Below, one piece after another: positions 53,081 through 62,753 of a stretch of 64,000 nucleotides of DNA. Numbering within the stretch: the first letter of the stretch is position 1; each line of letters opens with the position of its first letter. Under the pieces are notes generated by a model. That model worked only from the letters and a program-made list of their open reading frames with translations, had not been told where the DNA came from and did no database searches. Source of the DNA: Desertivirga xinjiangensis (lineage in GTDB: Bacteria > Bacteroidota > Bacteroidia > Sphingobacteriales > Sphingobacteriaceae); NCBI RefSeq assembly GCF_024436435.1, contig NZ_JAFMZP010000001.1:806001-870000 (forward strand), written 5' to 3'. A program made the translations under genes and the position numbers.

Positions 53081-54035
53081 ATGAATGTAAGCGACTTTAT
53101 CGTCAGGCGCCTGACAGAGTGGAATGTCCAGCGAATCTTCGGCTACCCGGGAGATGGAATAAATGGTATCCTTGGGGCATTGAACCGGGCTCAGGATAAG
53201 ATACGTTTCATCCAAACCCGCCATGAGGAGATGGCCGCCTTCATGGCCTGTGCACATGCTAAGTTTACCGGCGAGACAGGGGTATGTTTAGCAACTTCGG
53301 GGCCTGGAGCTATTCATCTTTTAAACGGATTATATGATGCCAAACTGGATCACCAGCCTGTAGTGGCTATAGTGGGGCAGCAAAAAAGAACCTCGCTGGG
53401 TAGTAGCTATCAACAGGAGGTAGATCTGGTTTCCTTGTTTAAGGATGTGGCTTCAGAATATGTACATATGGTTACCGATCCTGCTCAGGTAAGGCAGGTG
53501 ATCGACAGGGCGATGCGCATTGCAAAAGCTGAACGGACAGTAACGGCGGTAATTATTCCCAACGATCTGCAGGAAGAGGATGCAGTAGAAGAGCCTGCCC
53601 GCGAACATGGTAATGTATTTACCGGTGTCGGATATCCCAAAGCCGGCTGACCCACGCCTGGTAGTCATCGTCTTAAATAATCGCGATCTGAATATGGTAA
53701 CATGGGAGCAGCGCATACTTGCTGGGGAACCGAAGTTTGATGCTTCGCAGAACATACCGGATGTTCCATATGGGCAGTTCGCAGAGTTGCTTGGTTTAAA
53801 GGGAATTCGAGTGGAACGGCCCGAAGACATCTCTGGAGCCCTCGATCAGGTGTTGCATGCCGACCGGCCTGCAGTACTCGATGTAGTAGTCGATCCTAAT
53901 GTGCCGATTGTTCCTGCCCATGTTACCATGTCGCAGCTTGCCAAGTTCAATAAAGCTTTAATGAAAGGCGATTCTGAAAGTTCGGGAATTATACGTCAGA
54001 CTATACAAGAAATTATGCAGGGTGGTGTGGTTTAA
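53081..54035 (+). pseudogene. Thiamine-diphosphate enzyme (acetolactate synthase/pyruvate oxidase type) with middle deleted
   Basis: The first 180 residues are a good N-terminal domain (FGYPGDGINGILGAL, E49 in TRHEEMAAFMACAHAKFTG, SGPGAIHLLNGLYDA). The conserved sequence then breaks off near 53630, and a different frame (53607-54035) continues with the C-terminal end (LVVIVLNNRDLNMVTWEQRI ... MQGGVV). A full enzyme has near 590 residues; about 250 are missing, including the central domain and the metal/cofactor GDG motif. Deletion plus frame change means no working enzyme. Confidence 0.85.
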
Positions 54036-54238
54036 TTTCGCGAATTGAGTATTTTTTTTGAGGTATTGTGAATTATAGTCGCTTTTTTTAATGTTTTCTG
54101 GAGTCGTTTGCTTTTTTTAATGTTTTTATGGTTGCTTTGATGTATTTTTTTCAATAAAAGTTTACATTTAGTAAAATATTTTCTAGTTGGGTAGTTGTTT
54201 ATTGATAAAATTATGTATTTTAGTAAGAAAAAGTAGCT

Positions 54239-54745
54239 ATGAACGCTGAAAAGACTCTGAGTGCTGGTAAACAATCCAGGGGTGACGTCAAAACAATAAT
54301 CGAGTTTGACCGAACTGATAGCAAAGATTTGCGGTTTATCAATGTGGTCAGGGAGCTGGACGCGAATTTGTACGCTATGTATAATAATAACAATTATCAA
54401 TTTGATGTAGATATAAAGGTAGACAACATCAATACGGTAATTCTTGCATGCATCAGAAGTATTACGGTAGGCGGTGGCTGTTTCAAAGAGATAGATTCTG
54501 ATACAGTGGAATTTAAACGCATGTTCGTTAATCCATATTTTCGGGGGCTTGGCGTAGCTTCCGGAATTCTGGATGAACTTATTCTTTGGGCAAAAGAACT
54601 CAATTATTCGAAAGTGGTACTGGAGACGGGAGAACGTCAGGCCGATTCGATAAGTTTATTTGAAAAACATCAGTTTTCGGTGATCGACAATTTTGGTCCT
54701 TATATAGGGATTAAAGGAAGCGTTTGCATGGGAAGAGATATATAA
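54239..54745 (+). CDS. GNAT-family N-acetyltransferase
   Basis: The protein has 168 residues. The acetyl-CoA-binding loop is RMFVNPYFRGLGVASGILDELILWAKELNY (about 100-130), followed by VVLETGERQADSISLFEKHQF. The substrate is unknown. It stands alone between two gaps; the upstream 200 bases are AT-rich and hold two copies of a CTTTTTTTAATGTTTT word, which may form part of its promoter or the previous gene's terminator. Confidence 0.83.
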   Translation: MNAEKTLSAGKQSRGDVKTIIEFDRTDSKDLRFINVVRELDANLYAMYNNNNYQFDVDIKVDNINTVILACIRSITVGGGCFKEIDSDTVEFKRMFVNPYFRGLGVASGILDELILWAKELNYSKVVLETGERQADSISLFEKHQFSVIDNFGPYIGIKGSVCMGRDI

Positions 54746-54857
54746 AACGGCAACTTTAACGCCTTGTTTTTCGTATAGGTTTTATTCCGGTTTCGGAATA
54801 GTATTTTAATTATTGCCGGGTGGCTAAATCTTCCGGTGATCTGCTAAAAAGAAATCT

Positions 54858-56771
54858 ATGCAAAGTGCTGACAATGCTGATAGTGGTAATCAGCTAAGGG
54901 TAGAAACCAATAATCCAAACCTGAAAGGTGAAAGCTTCAATTGGGAAATGACAGAGGTGTTAAATAATATTAACATTGGTTTTTTTTCAAGAGATATTAT
55001 TGCTGATAAATATATCAACCTTTCGGAAGGATGTCCTAAGATATATGGCTACACATTAGACGACTTCTTCGCAAACAGTAAGTTATGGTATGACGTAATA
55101 TACCCGGCAGACAAGGTTGTAGTTGAGAAGGAAGATGCTTTTTTGCTTAATGGGCAAAAATGTGTCTCGGAGTACCGAATTGTACATAAGGACGGTAGTT
55201 TGCGCTGGCTGGAAGTAAAGGCTATTCCTGTAATTCAAGACGGTGTGTATGTTAGAGTGGATGGAATAGTAAGTGATATCACTGACCGGAAAACTGCAGA
55301 GCTTGAAGTGATCAGGGCTAAAGAGCTTACTGAAATTATAATGAATAGTTTGCCTGGCATTTTCTATTTGTATAATGAACAGGGTGAATTTATTTACTGG
55401 AATCAAAACCTCGAAATAGTTACCGGTTACAGCACAGAAGAAATATTCTCCTTACATCCTTTGGATTTGTTTGTTCAGGAGGATAAAGAGCTCCTGGCCG
55501 GAAACATTGTCCGTGTTTTTGAAAAAGGGACGTCGGAGGTTGAAGCCAGGCTTCTTACGAAAGACGGGCAGGAAATACCATATTACTGTAACGGCAGAAA
55601 AGTTAAGATCGGTGATACAGTATGTCTCGTTGGAATGGGACTGGATATCACTGAAAGGAAGAAAGCTGCGGAGAGCCTTCAGAAAAATGAAGAAATGCTG
55701 TCCCATATTTTGAATTCAATTCCTCAGTCAATCTTTTGGAAGGATAAAAACTCAGTTTTCCTTGGCGGAAATACCGTATTTGCACATGGTGTTGGTTTAA
55801 AAGATGTTGAATCAATAGTTGGAAAGACCGATTTTGACTTGCCATGTGATTTACAGGAAGCGCACAAATACCAGAAAGACGACCAGGAAATAATGGCCAG
55901 CGGACAGCCACGGATTCACTATATTGAAACTCAGCAGCACGCTGATGGTGAGGTGTTTTGGATAGATACCACCAAGATTCCACTGAAGGATAGCAACAAC
56001 AATGTCTATGGTGTTTTAGGGATCTATGACGATATCACTGAACGCAAAGTAGAGGAAGAAAGACAGAAGAAGGTCACCGCAGATCTTATTCAGAAAAATA
56101 TTGGCTTACGCCAGTTCTCTTACATCGTGTCCCACAATCTGCGATCTCCGATATCTAAGATTTTAGGTTTGGCATCACTATTTGAGAAAGAAGATACTAA
56201 TCCAATCAACCAGGAGCTGATCGAATATCTCGTAAATGAGGTGTCTAACCTCGATACTGTAGTTAAGGATCTCAATACCATTGTAAGCTGTCATGATAGT
56301 GGGAATCAACAGATAGAACAGATATCCTTAATTGATAAAATGCAATTGATCCAACAGGCCCTTGGAGATGAAATTATGCAGACGGGCGCGCAGATTACCT
56401 GGGATTTTTCGCAGGTAGAAAAATTGAGATCCTTAAGAGCCTATTTTTATAGCATCATGTTTAATCTCATATCAAATGCTATAAAATATAAACATCCTGA
56501 CCGGCCTTTGAAGATTCATGTTGAATCGGGACTGGAAGCTGATTATATATATATATCTGTAAAAGACAATGGGCTTGGGATTGATCTTGCCAGATATGGA
56601 ACCAAGATCTTCGGCCTATATAATCGTTTTCATACAGGAAATATACCGGGCAAGGGTATTGGGCTAAACCTTGTAAAAACCCAGGCTGAGACGCTGGGAG
56701 GCAGGGTTGAGTTGGAAAGTACTGTCGATGAGGGAACAACTTTCCGGGTATATCTACCTAAAAATGAATAG
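54858..56771 (+). CDS. PAS-domain sensor histidine kinase
   Basis: The protein has 637 residues and no membrane helix. Three PAS domains are seen (about 25-145, 150-270, 275-400), each ending in a DITERK or DITDRK motif. Then comes a HisKA domain with H426 in FSYIVSHNLRSPISKIL and an HATPase domain (NLISNAIKYK, DNGLGIDL, GKGIGLNLVKTQAETLGG). It is a cytoplasmic sensor, perhaps of redox state or a small ligand. No response regulator lies next to it. Confidence 0.9.
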   Translation: MQSADNADSGNQLRVETNNPNLKGESFNWEMTEVLNNINIGFFSRDIIADKYINLSEGCPKIYGYTLDDFFANSKLWYDVIYPADKVVVEKEDAFLLNGQKCVSEYRIVHKDGSLRWLEVKAIPVIQDGVYVRVDGIVSDITDRKTAELEVIRAKELTEIIMNSLPGIFYLYNEQGEFIYWNQNLEIVTGYSTEEIFSLHPLDLFVQEDKELLAGNIVRVFEKGTSEVEARLLTKDGQEIPYYCNGRKVKIGDTVCLVGMGLDITERKKAAESLQKNEEMLSHILNSIPQSIFWKDKNSVFLGGNTVFAHGVGLKDVESIVGKTDFDLPCDLQEAHKYQKDDQEIMASGQPRIHYIETQQHADGEVFWIDTTKIPLKDSNNNVYGVLGIYDDITERKVEEERQKKVTADLIQKNIGLRQFSYIVSHNLRSPISKILGLASLFEKEDTNPINQELIEYLVNEVSNLDTVVKDLNTIVSCHDSGNQQIEQISLIDKMQLIQQALGDEIMQTGAQITWDFSQVEKLRSLRAYFYSIMFNLISNAIKYKHPDRPLKIHVESGLEADYIYISVKDNGLGIDLARYGTKIFGLYNRFHTGNIPGKGIGLNLVKTQAETLGGRVELESTVDEGTTFRVYLPKNE

Positions 56772-56782
56772 GTTATCAGGGG

Positions 56783-57985
56783 TCAGAACAGTTGAAGCTG
56801 CTTATTTAGAGGAGGCTTTTCTTTGCCAAACACTGTTTGTCCGCCGTATCGCCAGGATTCATTTCGTTCTTTTTCAATGACTTTATCGAAATCGGCATTT
56901 GGCGTAAAACCTTTTTCGGCACGCCTGGCAATCTCAGCAAGTTTCTTTATGGCTTCCTGTTTATCGCTGTTGCCTATTTTGGCCTTGTGAACTGCCTGCT
57001 GCAGTACTCCAATAGTTTCGTCGTATACTTTAACAGGAACGGGGAAGGGGTGCCCATCTTTACCTCCATGTGCAAATGAAAAGCGAGCAGGGTCTTTAAA
57101 GCGGGAGGGTGTTCCGTAGATCACTTCGCTTACGAGAGCCAGTGACTGCAAGGTTCTTGGACCAACGCCCTCCAGAAGCAGGAGTTCTTCAAAGTCGGCA
57201 GGCTTCTTTTCGTGTGCCAGCCATAATACACTTCCGAGGCGCTTCAAGTCAACGTCTTTAGCCCTAACGTCATGATGTGCGGGCATAATGAGCTTCTGAG
57301 CTTCAGCAAGCATGATTTTTGGCGACTCATTGGTCATCTCCATCACCGAGTTGCGCGAAGCTGAGGCTTCCCGGGCCACCATGTTCAGGATATTGCCCTG
57401 ATTGATTCCACATATTGCCGTATGTGGTTCTTCTACAAAAGATTTCAAGGATGAGGAGTGCCAGTGATAACGTCTGGCCGTGGAGCTGCCGGGGCTCATA
57501 CCTTGCTGCACTACTGTCCATTGCCCATCTTCAGTCACAATAAAGCTGTGCATATATAGCTGGAATCCATCCTGCACTGCTGTATTATCTACTTTTGCAC
57601 TAAGTTTACTACAACGTACCAGGTAATTTCCATCCAGTCCGGTGGCATTACCTATCTTAATTAATTCATTTGGCGTTTCGCGCGAAAATTTGCCTTTGCC
57701 TCCACAGATATAGATTCCCAAATCTTTTGAATGGGGGTTTATTGCTCGTTTAAGTGCTCCCATTACGGAAGTAGTTATTCCGGAAGAGTGCCAGTCCATG
57801 CCCATCACAGCGCCAAGGCTTTGAAACCAGAAAGGATCGCTTAAACGTCTTAGAATTTCGGCCTTGCCATATTCTGTAATAATAGCTTCAGTAATCGCCA
57901 GTCCCAGCTTCGCCATTCTTTCTGCCAGCCACTTCGGCACATAGCCGTAGTGCAGAGGCAGGTCCGCACTCCCTGAACGTTTCAT
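56783..57985 (-). CDS. DUF763 protein
   Basis: The protein has 400 residues and matches DUF763 along its length, with MKRSGSADLPLHYGYVPKWLAERM at the start, GIYICGGKGKFSRETPNEL, and MPAHHDVRAKDVDLKRL. A helix-hairpin-helix-like ELLLLEGVGPRTLQSLALVSEVIYG near 270 suggests DNA binding. The biochemical role is unknown. It converges on the PAS kinase with an 11-base gap. Confidence 0.88.
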   Translation of the reverse strand: MKRSGSADLPLHYGYVPKWLAERMAKLGLAITEAIITEYGKAEILRRLSDPFWFQSLGAVMGMDWHSSGITTSVMGALKRAINPHSKDLGIYICGGKGKFSRETPNELIKIGNATGLDGNYLVRCSKLSAKVDNTAVQDGFQLYMHSFIVTEDGQWTVVQQGMSPGSSTARRYHWHSSSLKSFVEEPHTAICGINQGNILNMVAREASASRNSVMEMTNESPKIMLAEAQKLIMPAHHDVRAKDVDLKRLGSVLWLAHEKKPADFEELLLLEGVGPRTLQSLALVSEVIYGTPSRFKDPARFSFAHGGKDGHPFPVPVKVYDETIGVLQQAVHKAKIGNSDKQEAIKKLAEIARRAEKGFTPNADFDKVIEKERNESWRYGGQTVFGKEKPPLNKQLQLF

Positions 57986-58058
57986 ACTAACAAATTTAGT
58001 AAAAAAAAACGAAATTTTTAGTGCTGCCGCACGCCCAATGTTGTTAAGTTAACCAGGG

Positions 58059-58232
58059 CTGTCCGTAGACTAAGCGAAGCGGAGTCTACGGATTAGCTAA
58101 TAAATGCGAGTCTCTGACTCGAATGGGCGTTTTGTATAGTGCTTTAGCGAGTCGGCGACTCTTTTTTATCTCTGAATCCTGAGAGCGCTGCTCTAACTCT
58201 CAGGACAGACGTGGTATGCTGACACGCGTGTG
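58059..58232. repeat. MITE-like palindromic element with CTGTCC ends, followed by CACACGCG repeat
   Basis: A 150-bp element runs from CTGTCCGTAG (58059) to CTCAGGACAG (58208). It contains a GTAGACT...AGTCTAC hairpin, GAGTCTCTGACTC, GAGTCGGCGACTC and a GAGAGC...GCTCT hairpin. Right after it the GC-rich repeat appears in inverted form (GACACGCGTGTGCC). So the whole composite is inverted relative to 23063. Confidence 0.72.
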
Positions 58233-58263
58233 CCTTAAAGAAACTAGTACCCTGGCATCCCAG

Positions 58264-58455
58264 CTAGTCTACCTCCTCCACCTGTTGCAAGATCCATTGC
58301 GTATCAGTCTTTTTATACTGAGCTTTATAGTTGATTCCTTCCGTAGTAAAATGAAAGCTGAAAGCCTCTTCATTCTTATCTTTGGGAATGAAGCCCGGCA
58401 TTATATTGTCTGCTAATAACTTTATTTGTTCTTCTGAGTATTTTTTCCGGGCCAT
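58264..58455 (-). CDS. Small conserved-looking protein, 63 residues
   Basis: I do not recognise the family. The product (MARKKYSEEQIKLLADNIMPGFIPKDKNEE...WILQQVEEVD) is soluble, balanced in composition and has a plausible helix-strand pattern. It reads away from the alcohol dehydrogenase gene. Balanced codon use and absence of a better frame favour a real gene. Confidence 0.55.
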   Translation of the reverse strand: MARKKYSEEQIKLLADNIMPGFIPKDKNEEAFSFHFTTEGINYKAQYKKTDTQWILQQVEEVD

Positions 58456-58573
58456 ATGTTAATTGAAACTCCTTAATTAGTAAGACAAAAGTAAAAGCTC
58501 CTGAGTATTATTGTAGAATAGTAAATAAACAATTAAAATTGAGGACAAGCGATCAATTCTAACACTATTTAAC

Positions 58574-59734
58574 ATGCTGAATTTTGAATTTAAGAATCCT
58601 ACGAAAATAATATTTGGGAAAGACAGGATTGAAGAACTGCCTAAAGAAATACCGGCAAACGCCAAAATATTGATGCTCTACGGAGGCGGCAGCATTAAAT
58701 TAAATGGGATCTACGAGCAGGTAAAGGAAGCTCTGAAAGACTTTGAAGTGCTTGAATTTGGCGGAATACCCGCCAACCCGGAATATGAGATCTTATTGAA
58801 AGCCTTAAAGATAATTAAAGAGCAAGGTGTTACCTACCTCTTAGCTGTCGGGGGAGGATCTGTTATTGACGGCACGAAGTTCTTATCGTCGGCAGCGCTT
58901 TATAAGGGCGATGATCCCTGGGAGATATTGTCTAAAGCTATCCGCACTGAGAAAGGCATGCCATTCGGTACCGTGTTAACAATACCCGCGACCGGTTCAG
59001 AAATGAATTCAGGCGCAGTGATCACCAGGGCAGAGACCCGGGAAAAGCTGGGTATGGGTGGTCCGGGTTTATTTCCGGAATTTTCAATCCTGGATCCTCA
59101 GGTAGTAAAAACATTACCCGAACGCCAGTTGGCAAATGGTATTACAGATGCGTTTACTCATGTTCTTGAGCAATATATGACCTATCCGGCCGGGGCACAG
59201 CTTCAGGACCGTTTTGCTGAAAGTATCATGCAAACGCTGATCGAGCTCAGTCCGAAGATCCTTAAAGACCCGTCAGACTATGAGGCTGCATCCAACTTTA
59301 TGTGGTGCTGTACGATGGCTTTAAATGGCCTTATCCAGAAAGGTGTCCCTACCGATTGGGCAGTACATGCTATGGGGCATGAATTAACTGCTATATATGG
59401 CATTGATCACGCACGCACCCTGGCTATTGTAGCACCCAGTCATTACAGGTATAATTTTTCCAGTAAAAAAGAAAAACTCGCTCAGTATGCAGAACGCGTA
59501 TGGAATGTTACGGAAGGCTCCGTAGAAGAAAAGGCAAAAGCAGGAATTGATAAGACGGAAGCATTTTTTCATTCCCTGAATATAGCAACCAGCTTATCTG
59601 AATATACTGAAAATTACGAAGGGACCGCTGCTGTGATTGCGAAACGCTTTACTGAACGCGGATGGAAAGGCCTGGGAGAGCGTAAAAGCCTGAGCCCTTC
59701 GGACGTGGAAAAAATAATAGAAATGTCTTACTAA
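58574..59734 (+). CDS. Iron-containing alcohol dehydrogenase (YqhD/BdhA-like)
   Basis: The protein has 386 residues. The nucleotide loop is GGGSVIDGTK (93-102). The metal ligands D192, H196, H265 and H279 fall exactly two residues before those of E. coli YqhD, which indicates the same subgroup. It reduces aldehydes with NADPH, for example in detoxification. It is followed after 21 bases by the EamA transporter and may be cotranscribed. Confidence 0.9.
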   Translation: MLNFEFKNPTKIIFGKDRIEELPKEIPANAKILMLYGGGSIKLNGIYEQVKEALKDFEVLEFGGIPANPEYEILLKALKIIKEQGVTYLLAVGGGSVIDGTKFLSSAALYKGDDPWEILSKAIRTEKGMPFGTVLTIPATGSEMNSGAVITRAETREKLGMGGPGLFPEFSILDPQVVKTLPERQLANGITDAFTHVLEQYMTYPAGAQLQDRFAESIMQTLIELSPKILKDPSDYEAASNFMWCCTMALNGLIQKGVPTDWAVHAMGHELTAIYGIDHARTLAIVAPSHYRYNFSSKKEKLAQYAERVWNVTEGSVEEKAKAGIDKTEAFFHSLNIATSLSEYTENYEGTAAVIAKRFTERGWKGLGERKSLSPSDVEKIIEMSY

Positions 59735-59755
59735 CATTCGTTTTATTATCTCCAA

Positions 59756-60640
59756 ATGAAGAATATAAGCATTGGGATACTATTCTCCATACTTTGGGCC
59801 TCTGCCTCGGTGGCTACAAAGTTCGGCGTAGAATCTGTTTCCCCTCTGATATTGGCAAATGTGCGGTTTTTCATTGCCGGTATCCTGCTTTTGCTTTTTT
59901 CTTATACATTTAAAAGGCAGGCCGAATTTCGCCTGCCCCTTGGGAAGGAATGGACACAACTCGTTATTTTCGGTTTACTCAATACAACGATATACCTTGG
60001 ACTATACGTGTTCGCGATGAAATATACAGCAGCAGGTATTGGCAGTCTGGCAGTATCTACCAACCCGTTGATGATTGTTGTTTTTTCTGCGATCTGGTTA
60101 GGCAGACGGCCTTCGAGGATGGAGATCATTTGTATAATACTGGGCATGACTGGTATTGCTGTTGCGACATATCCCTTATTAAAAAACGCCTACACCACTA
60201 TAGAGGGGCTCGTACTTTTGATAGCCAGTATGGTTGCCGTATCTATGGCCAGCGTTTATTATGCAACAGTAAAATGGAAGCTTCCCAATCTGCTGATTAA
60301 CGGCTGGCAGGTGTTTCTGGGGGGATTGTTTTTGCTGCCTGTAACGCTGGTCTTTAGTGACTTTTCTACTGCTCGTCTGGATGTGCAATTCTGGGCCTCT
60401 GTGCTCTGGTTAAGCCTGGCAGTTTCTATCATTGGCCTGATCTGCTGGTTTTACCTGCTGCGAATCGATACGGTTAAAGCTTCTTTATGGCTGTTTTTAT
60501 GCCCTCTTTTCGGGTTTTTCTATGCATGGTGGCTTATGGATGAGCCTATCACTGCTTATACTATACTGGGGACATTACTTGTGGTAGTAGGTTTGTATAT
60601 GGGAGTGATGAATAGTGGTAAGTTGAAGATTAAAAGTTGA
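59756..60640 (+). CDS. EamA/DMT-family transporter
   Basis: The protein has 294 residues with ten predicted membrane helices in two EamA repeats (1-140 and 150-290). The N-terminus ILFSILWASASVATKFGVESVSPLILANVRFFIAGILLLLFS is typical. It likely exports a metabolite. The substrate cannot be read. Confidence 0.87.
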   Translation: MKNISIGILFSILWASASVATKFGVESVSPLILANVRFFIAGILLLLFSYTFKRQAEFRLPLGKEWTQLVIFGLLNTTIYLGLYVFAMKYTAAGIGSLAVSTNPLMIVVFSAIWLGRRPSRMEIICIILGMTGIAVATYPLLKNAYTTIEGLVLLIASMVAVSMASVYYATVKWKLPNLLINGWQVFLGGLFLLPVTLVFSDFSTARLDVQFWASVLWLSLAVSIIGLICWFYLLRIDTVKASLWLFLCPLFGFFYAWWLMDEPITAYTILGTLLVVVGLYMGVMNSGKLKIKS

Positions 60641-60702
60641 GGGCAGAAAGTTGAAAACTGTAAGTGTTTGCAAGTGTTTATCTGATGATCTTATCTCGAA
60701 AA

Positions 60703-60927
60703 ATGAAACAGTTTAAAATTGAAGTAAATGGTTTGGAATATCAGGTTGAACCATCGTTGCATGAAGGATTTTATCAGCTTGAAGCCGAAAGTCTTTCAGG
60801 TTTAATAGGAAAGACCGCTGAAGGGGATTGGGAGCTATCGCTGCCATCAGGTAATGCGGCAGACCTGCCGGCCGCGGAAATTGGAGCAGCCATTGAAAGG
60901 AAGTTGAAAGTTGAAAGTGAAGAGTAG
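60703..60927 (+). CDS. Small unknown protein, 74 residues
   Basis: From MKQFKIEVNGLEYQVEP the product has 74 residues; an upstream ATG at 60664 adds an unlikely leader. It is soluble, with a beta-rich N-terminal half and an Ala-rich helix at the end. I know no family for it. It follows the EamA gene on the same strand. Confidence 0.6.
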   Translation: MKQFKIEVNGLEYQVEPSLHEGFYQLEAESLSGLIGKTAEGDWELSLPSGNAADLPAAEIGAAIERKLKVESEE

Positions 60928-60998
60928 AAAGTTTCCGGCATGTCGCCAAAGTTTTTAACTTTAAACTTTCAGTCTGAACGCAAACTTATATATACATA

Positions 60999-61688
60999 AT
61001 GGAAGAAGTAAAAGACCATTTCGGCGCGATCTCCAAAGAATACGATAGGCAAAGGCCTTACCTTATTCCTTGCTTTCATGATTTCTACACTGCTTGCTAT
61101 CCCTTGATTAAGAAGTTGGGAAATGCGCAAACGATACTTGACCTCGGTGCGGGCACAGGATTATTTTCCTATTTTATTTACCTTATACGACCAGAGTTAA
61201 ACTACACGCTTACTGACCTTTCACCAGAGATGTTGAATGCCGCCCGTGAGCGATTCAAGGGTTTAAAAAACTTCCGTTTTCAGGAACTCAACTTTGCAGC
61301 AGACGCACTACCTGGAAAATATGATCTGATAATATCGGCGCTGTCTATCCATCACCTGGAAGACGAAGACAAAAAAAAGCTATATAGAAATATTTACGAG
61401 GCTCTTAACGACGGAGGCCTCTTTATTAATGCGGATCAGGTAATGGGCAGGAGTAAGGGATTTGATAAATTCTATAAAGATAGCTGGAAAGAGTCGGTGA
61501 TGGATTCAGGTCTTGAGGCCACAGCTGTCGGGAGCGCCTTCGAGCGTATCAAGCTTGACAAGTTTGCTTCGCTGGAAACCCAACTGAACATGCTTGCAGA
61601 AGCCGGTTTCGACGATATTGACTGTATCTACAAAAACCAGAATTTCGCTGTGTTCGCGGGAACTAAAGGCGATATTCTTTCCGCTTAA
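60999..61688 (+). CDS. SAM-dependent methyltransferase (class I)
   Basis: The protein has 229 residues. The SAM motif ILDLGAGTGLFSYF is near 47-60, followed by LTDLSPEMLNAARERF and the LIISALSIHHLEDEDK block. The end of the fold holds NADQVMGRSKGFDKFYKD. It methylates an unknown small molecule. It is convergent with another methyltransferase gene at 61719. Confidence 0.87.
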   Translation: MEEVKDHFGAISKEYDRQRPYLIPCFHDFYTACYPLIKKLGNAQTILDLGAGTGLFSYFIYLIRPELNYTLTDLSPEMLNAARERFKGLKNFRFQELNFAADALPGKYDLIISALSIHHLEDEDKKKLYRNIYEALNDGGLFINADQVMGRSKGFDKFYKDSWKESVMDSGLEATAVGSAFERIKLDKFASLETQLNMLAEAGFDDIDCIYKNQNFAVFAGTKGDILSA

Positions 61689-61718
61689 GGCGTACAGCCA
61701 GGAAAAGCAAGGAAAGGA

Positions 61719-62417
61719 TCATAAAGCGTTTTCCATCGGTTGCATCTTTGCCAGGTACTGATCATCTTCATCCTCCATTAAAATTTCCAGGGACCAGCGC
61801 TCTTCCGAGGCTATCTTTTTTAGTGTGTTCTGGTCTACGTATAACCATTTAAACCACTCACCTTTTTGAGATTTGTATTCATATTGGAAAGTTATTTCCC
61901 CGTAATAACTTTCTGGCTTTTTTATTCCTTCTTCATACAGGTAGGCAATATCGGAGGAATCAAATAATAGCTGACCATTCTTTTTGAGGAGTTTCCGGGT
62001 GTTTCTGAGGAAAGCTTTCAATCCATCGATGGTTCCGCACAGGCCAATTCCGTTCATCAGGAGGAGAAGTGTGTCGAACTTTGCAGCTTCATAATCGAAA
62101 ATGTTCGTATTAATTACTTTCTTTACGCCCCTCAGTTCCATTACATGGCATGCTGTAGATGAAAGCTCTATTGCAGATACGTCAAACTTGTGCTGCTGTA
62201 ATAGAAGTGCATGGCTACCAGCTCCGGCGCCTATATCCAGGATTTTTCCTTTACAGTTTTCAAGAGCCAGGAGTTCGATATCGGGCATTTCATCCTGAGA
62301 TCTGAAGAATACGTCGACAGGCATTTCTTCCGCTTCGGCATAGGAGTTATTAATCCATAGGGTATCGGTAAACTTGTTGTTATAATAATCACTAAGCGCC
62401 TGTCCGTAAATGTCCAT
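61719..62417 (-). CDS. SAM-dependent methyltransferase (class I)
   Basis: The protein has 232 residues with the SAM motif KILDIGAGAGSHALLLQQH (55-73), AIELSSTACHVMELRGV and LLLMNGIGLCGTIDGLKAFL. The C-terminal domain (ITFQYEYKSQKGEWFKWLYVDQ) differs from the neighbouring methyltransferase, so the two are not duplicates. Substrate unknown. Confidence 0.86.
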   Translation of the reverse strand: MDIYGQALSDYYNNKFTDTLWINNSYAEAEEMPVDVFFRSQDEMPDIELLALENCKGKILDIGAGAGSHALLLQQHKFDVSAIELSSTACHVMELRGVKKVINTNIFDYEAAKFDTLLLLMNGIGLCGTIDGLKAFLRNTRKLLKKNGQLLFDSSDIAYLYEEGIKKPESYYGEITFQYEYKSQKGEWFKWLYVDQNTLKKIASEERWSLEILMEDEDDQYLAKMQPMENAL

Positions 62418-62472
62418 AAGAGCAAAAGTACGAAATGTAGGTTTGTCTGTGGTGCACGAAAAGTTCGTTTAT

Positions 62473-62683
62473 TAGCACACGCGGCACCCGTGCGCTCAAT
62501 GTCGTTATTTAAGCTTTTGTCTGTCCTTAGGAGTTCCGGAGGAGCTCTAAGGATTCAGAAATAAAAAGGAGTCTCAGACTCCGTTAAAGCGCTATAAAAA
62601 CGCCTGAGGAGTCAGAGACTCTCTTTTATTGGTTGATCCTTAGTCCCTGGCGCGCTTAAGCCCCGGCTACAGACTAAGGACAG
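62473..62683. repeat. Complete CTGTCC palindromic element with 10-base perfect ends, preceded by CACACGCGGCAC repeat
   Basis: TAGCACACGCGGCACCCGTG (62473) precedes the best preserved element in the window, 62521-62683. Its ends CTGTCCTTAG and CTAAGGACAG are perfect inverted repeats. Inside are a GGAG...CTCC hairpin, GGAGTCTCAGACTCC, GGAGTCAGAGACTC and a second long arm. It fills most of the 336-base gap before the protease gene; nothing else is seen there. Confidence 0.78.
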
Positions 62684-62753
62684 CGCCGGACAGCGCCGAA
62701 CTAACCTTTTTTATTAAATAACGACCTTGCGCTTGTGCTGAAATCTATCCCGT

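Noticed and set aside
52568-53084. Forward frames over the acidic-protein gene
   Set aside because: They are low-complexity mirror images (runs of Ser, Ile and Val) of the Asp/Glu codons on the other strand and look like no real protein.
54036-54238. Repeat pair CTTTTTTTAATGTTTT as a mobile element end
   Set aside because: Only two short AT-rich copies are present, which is expected by chance in such a gap.
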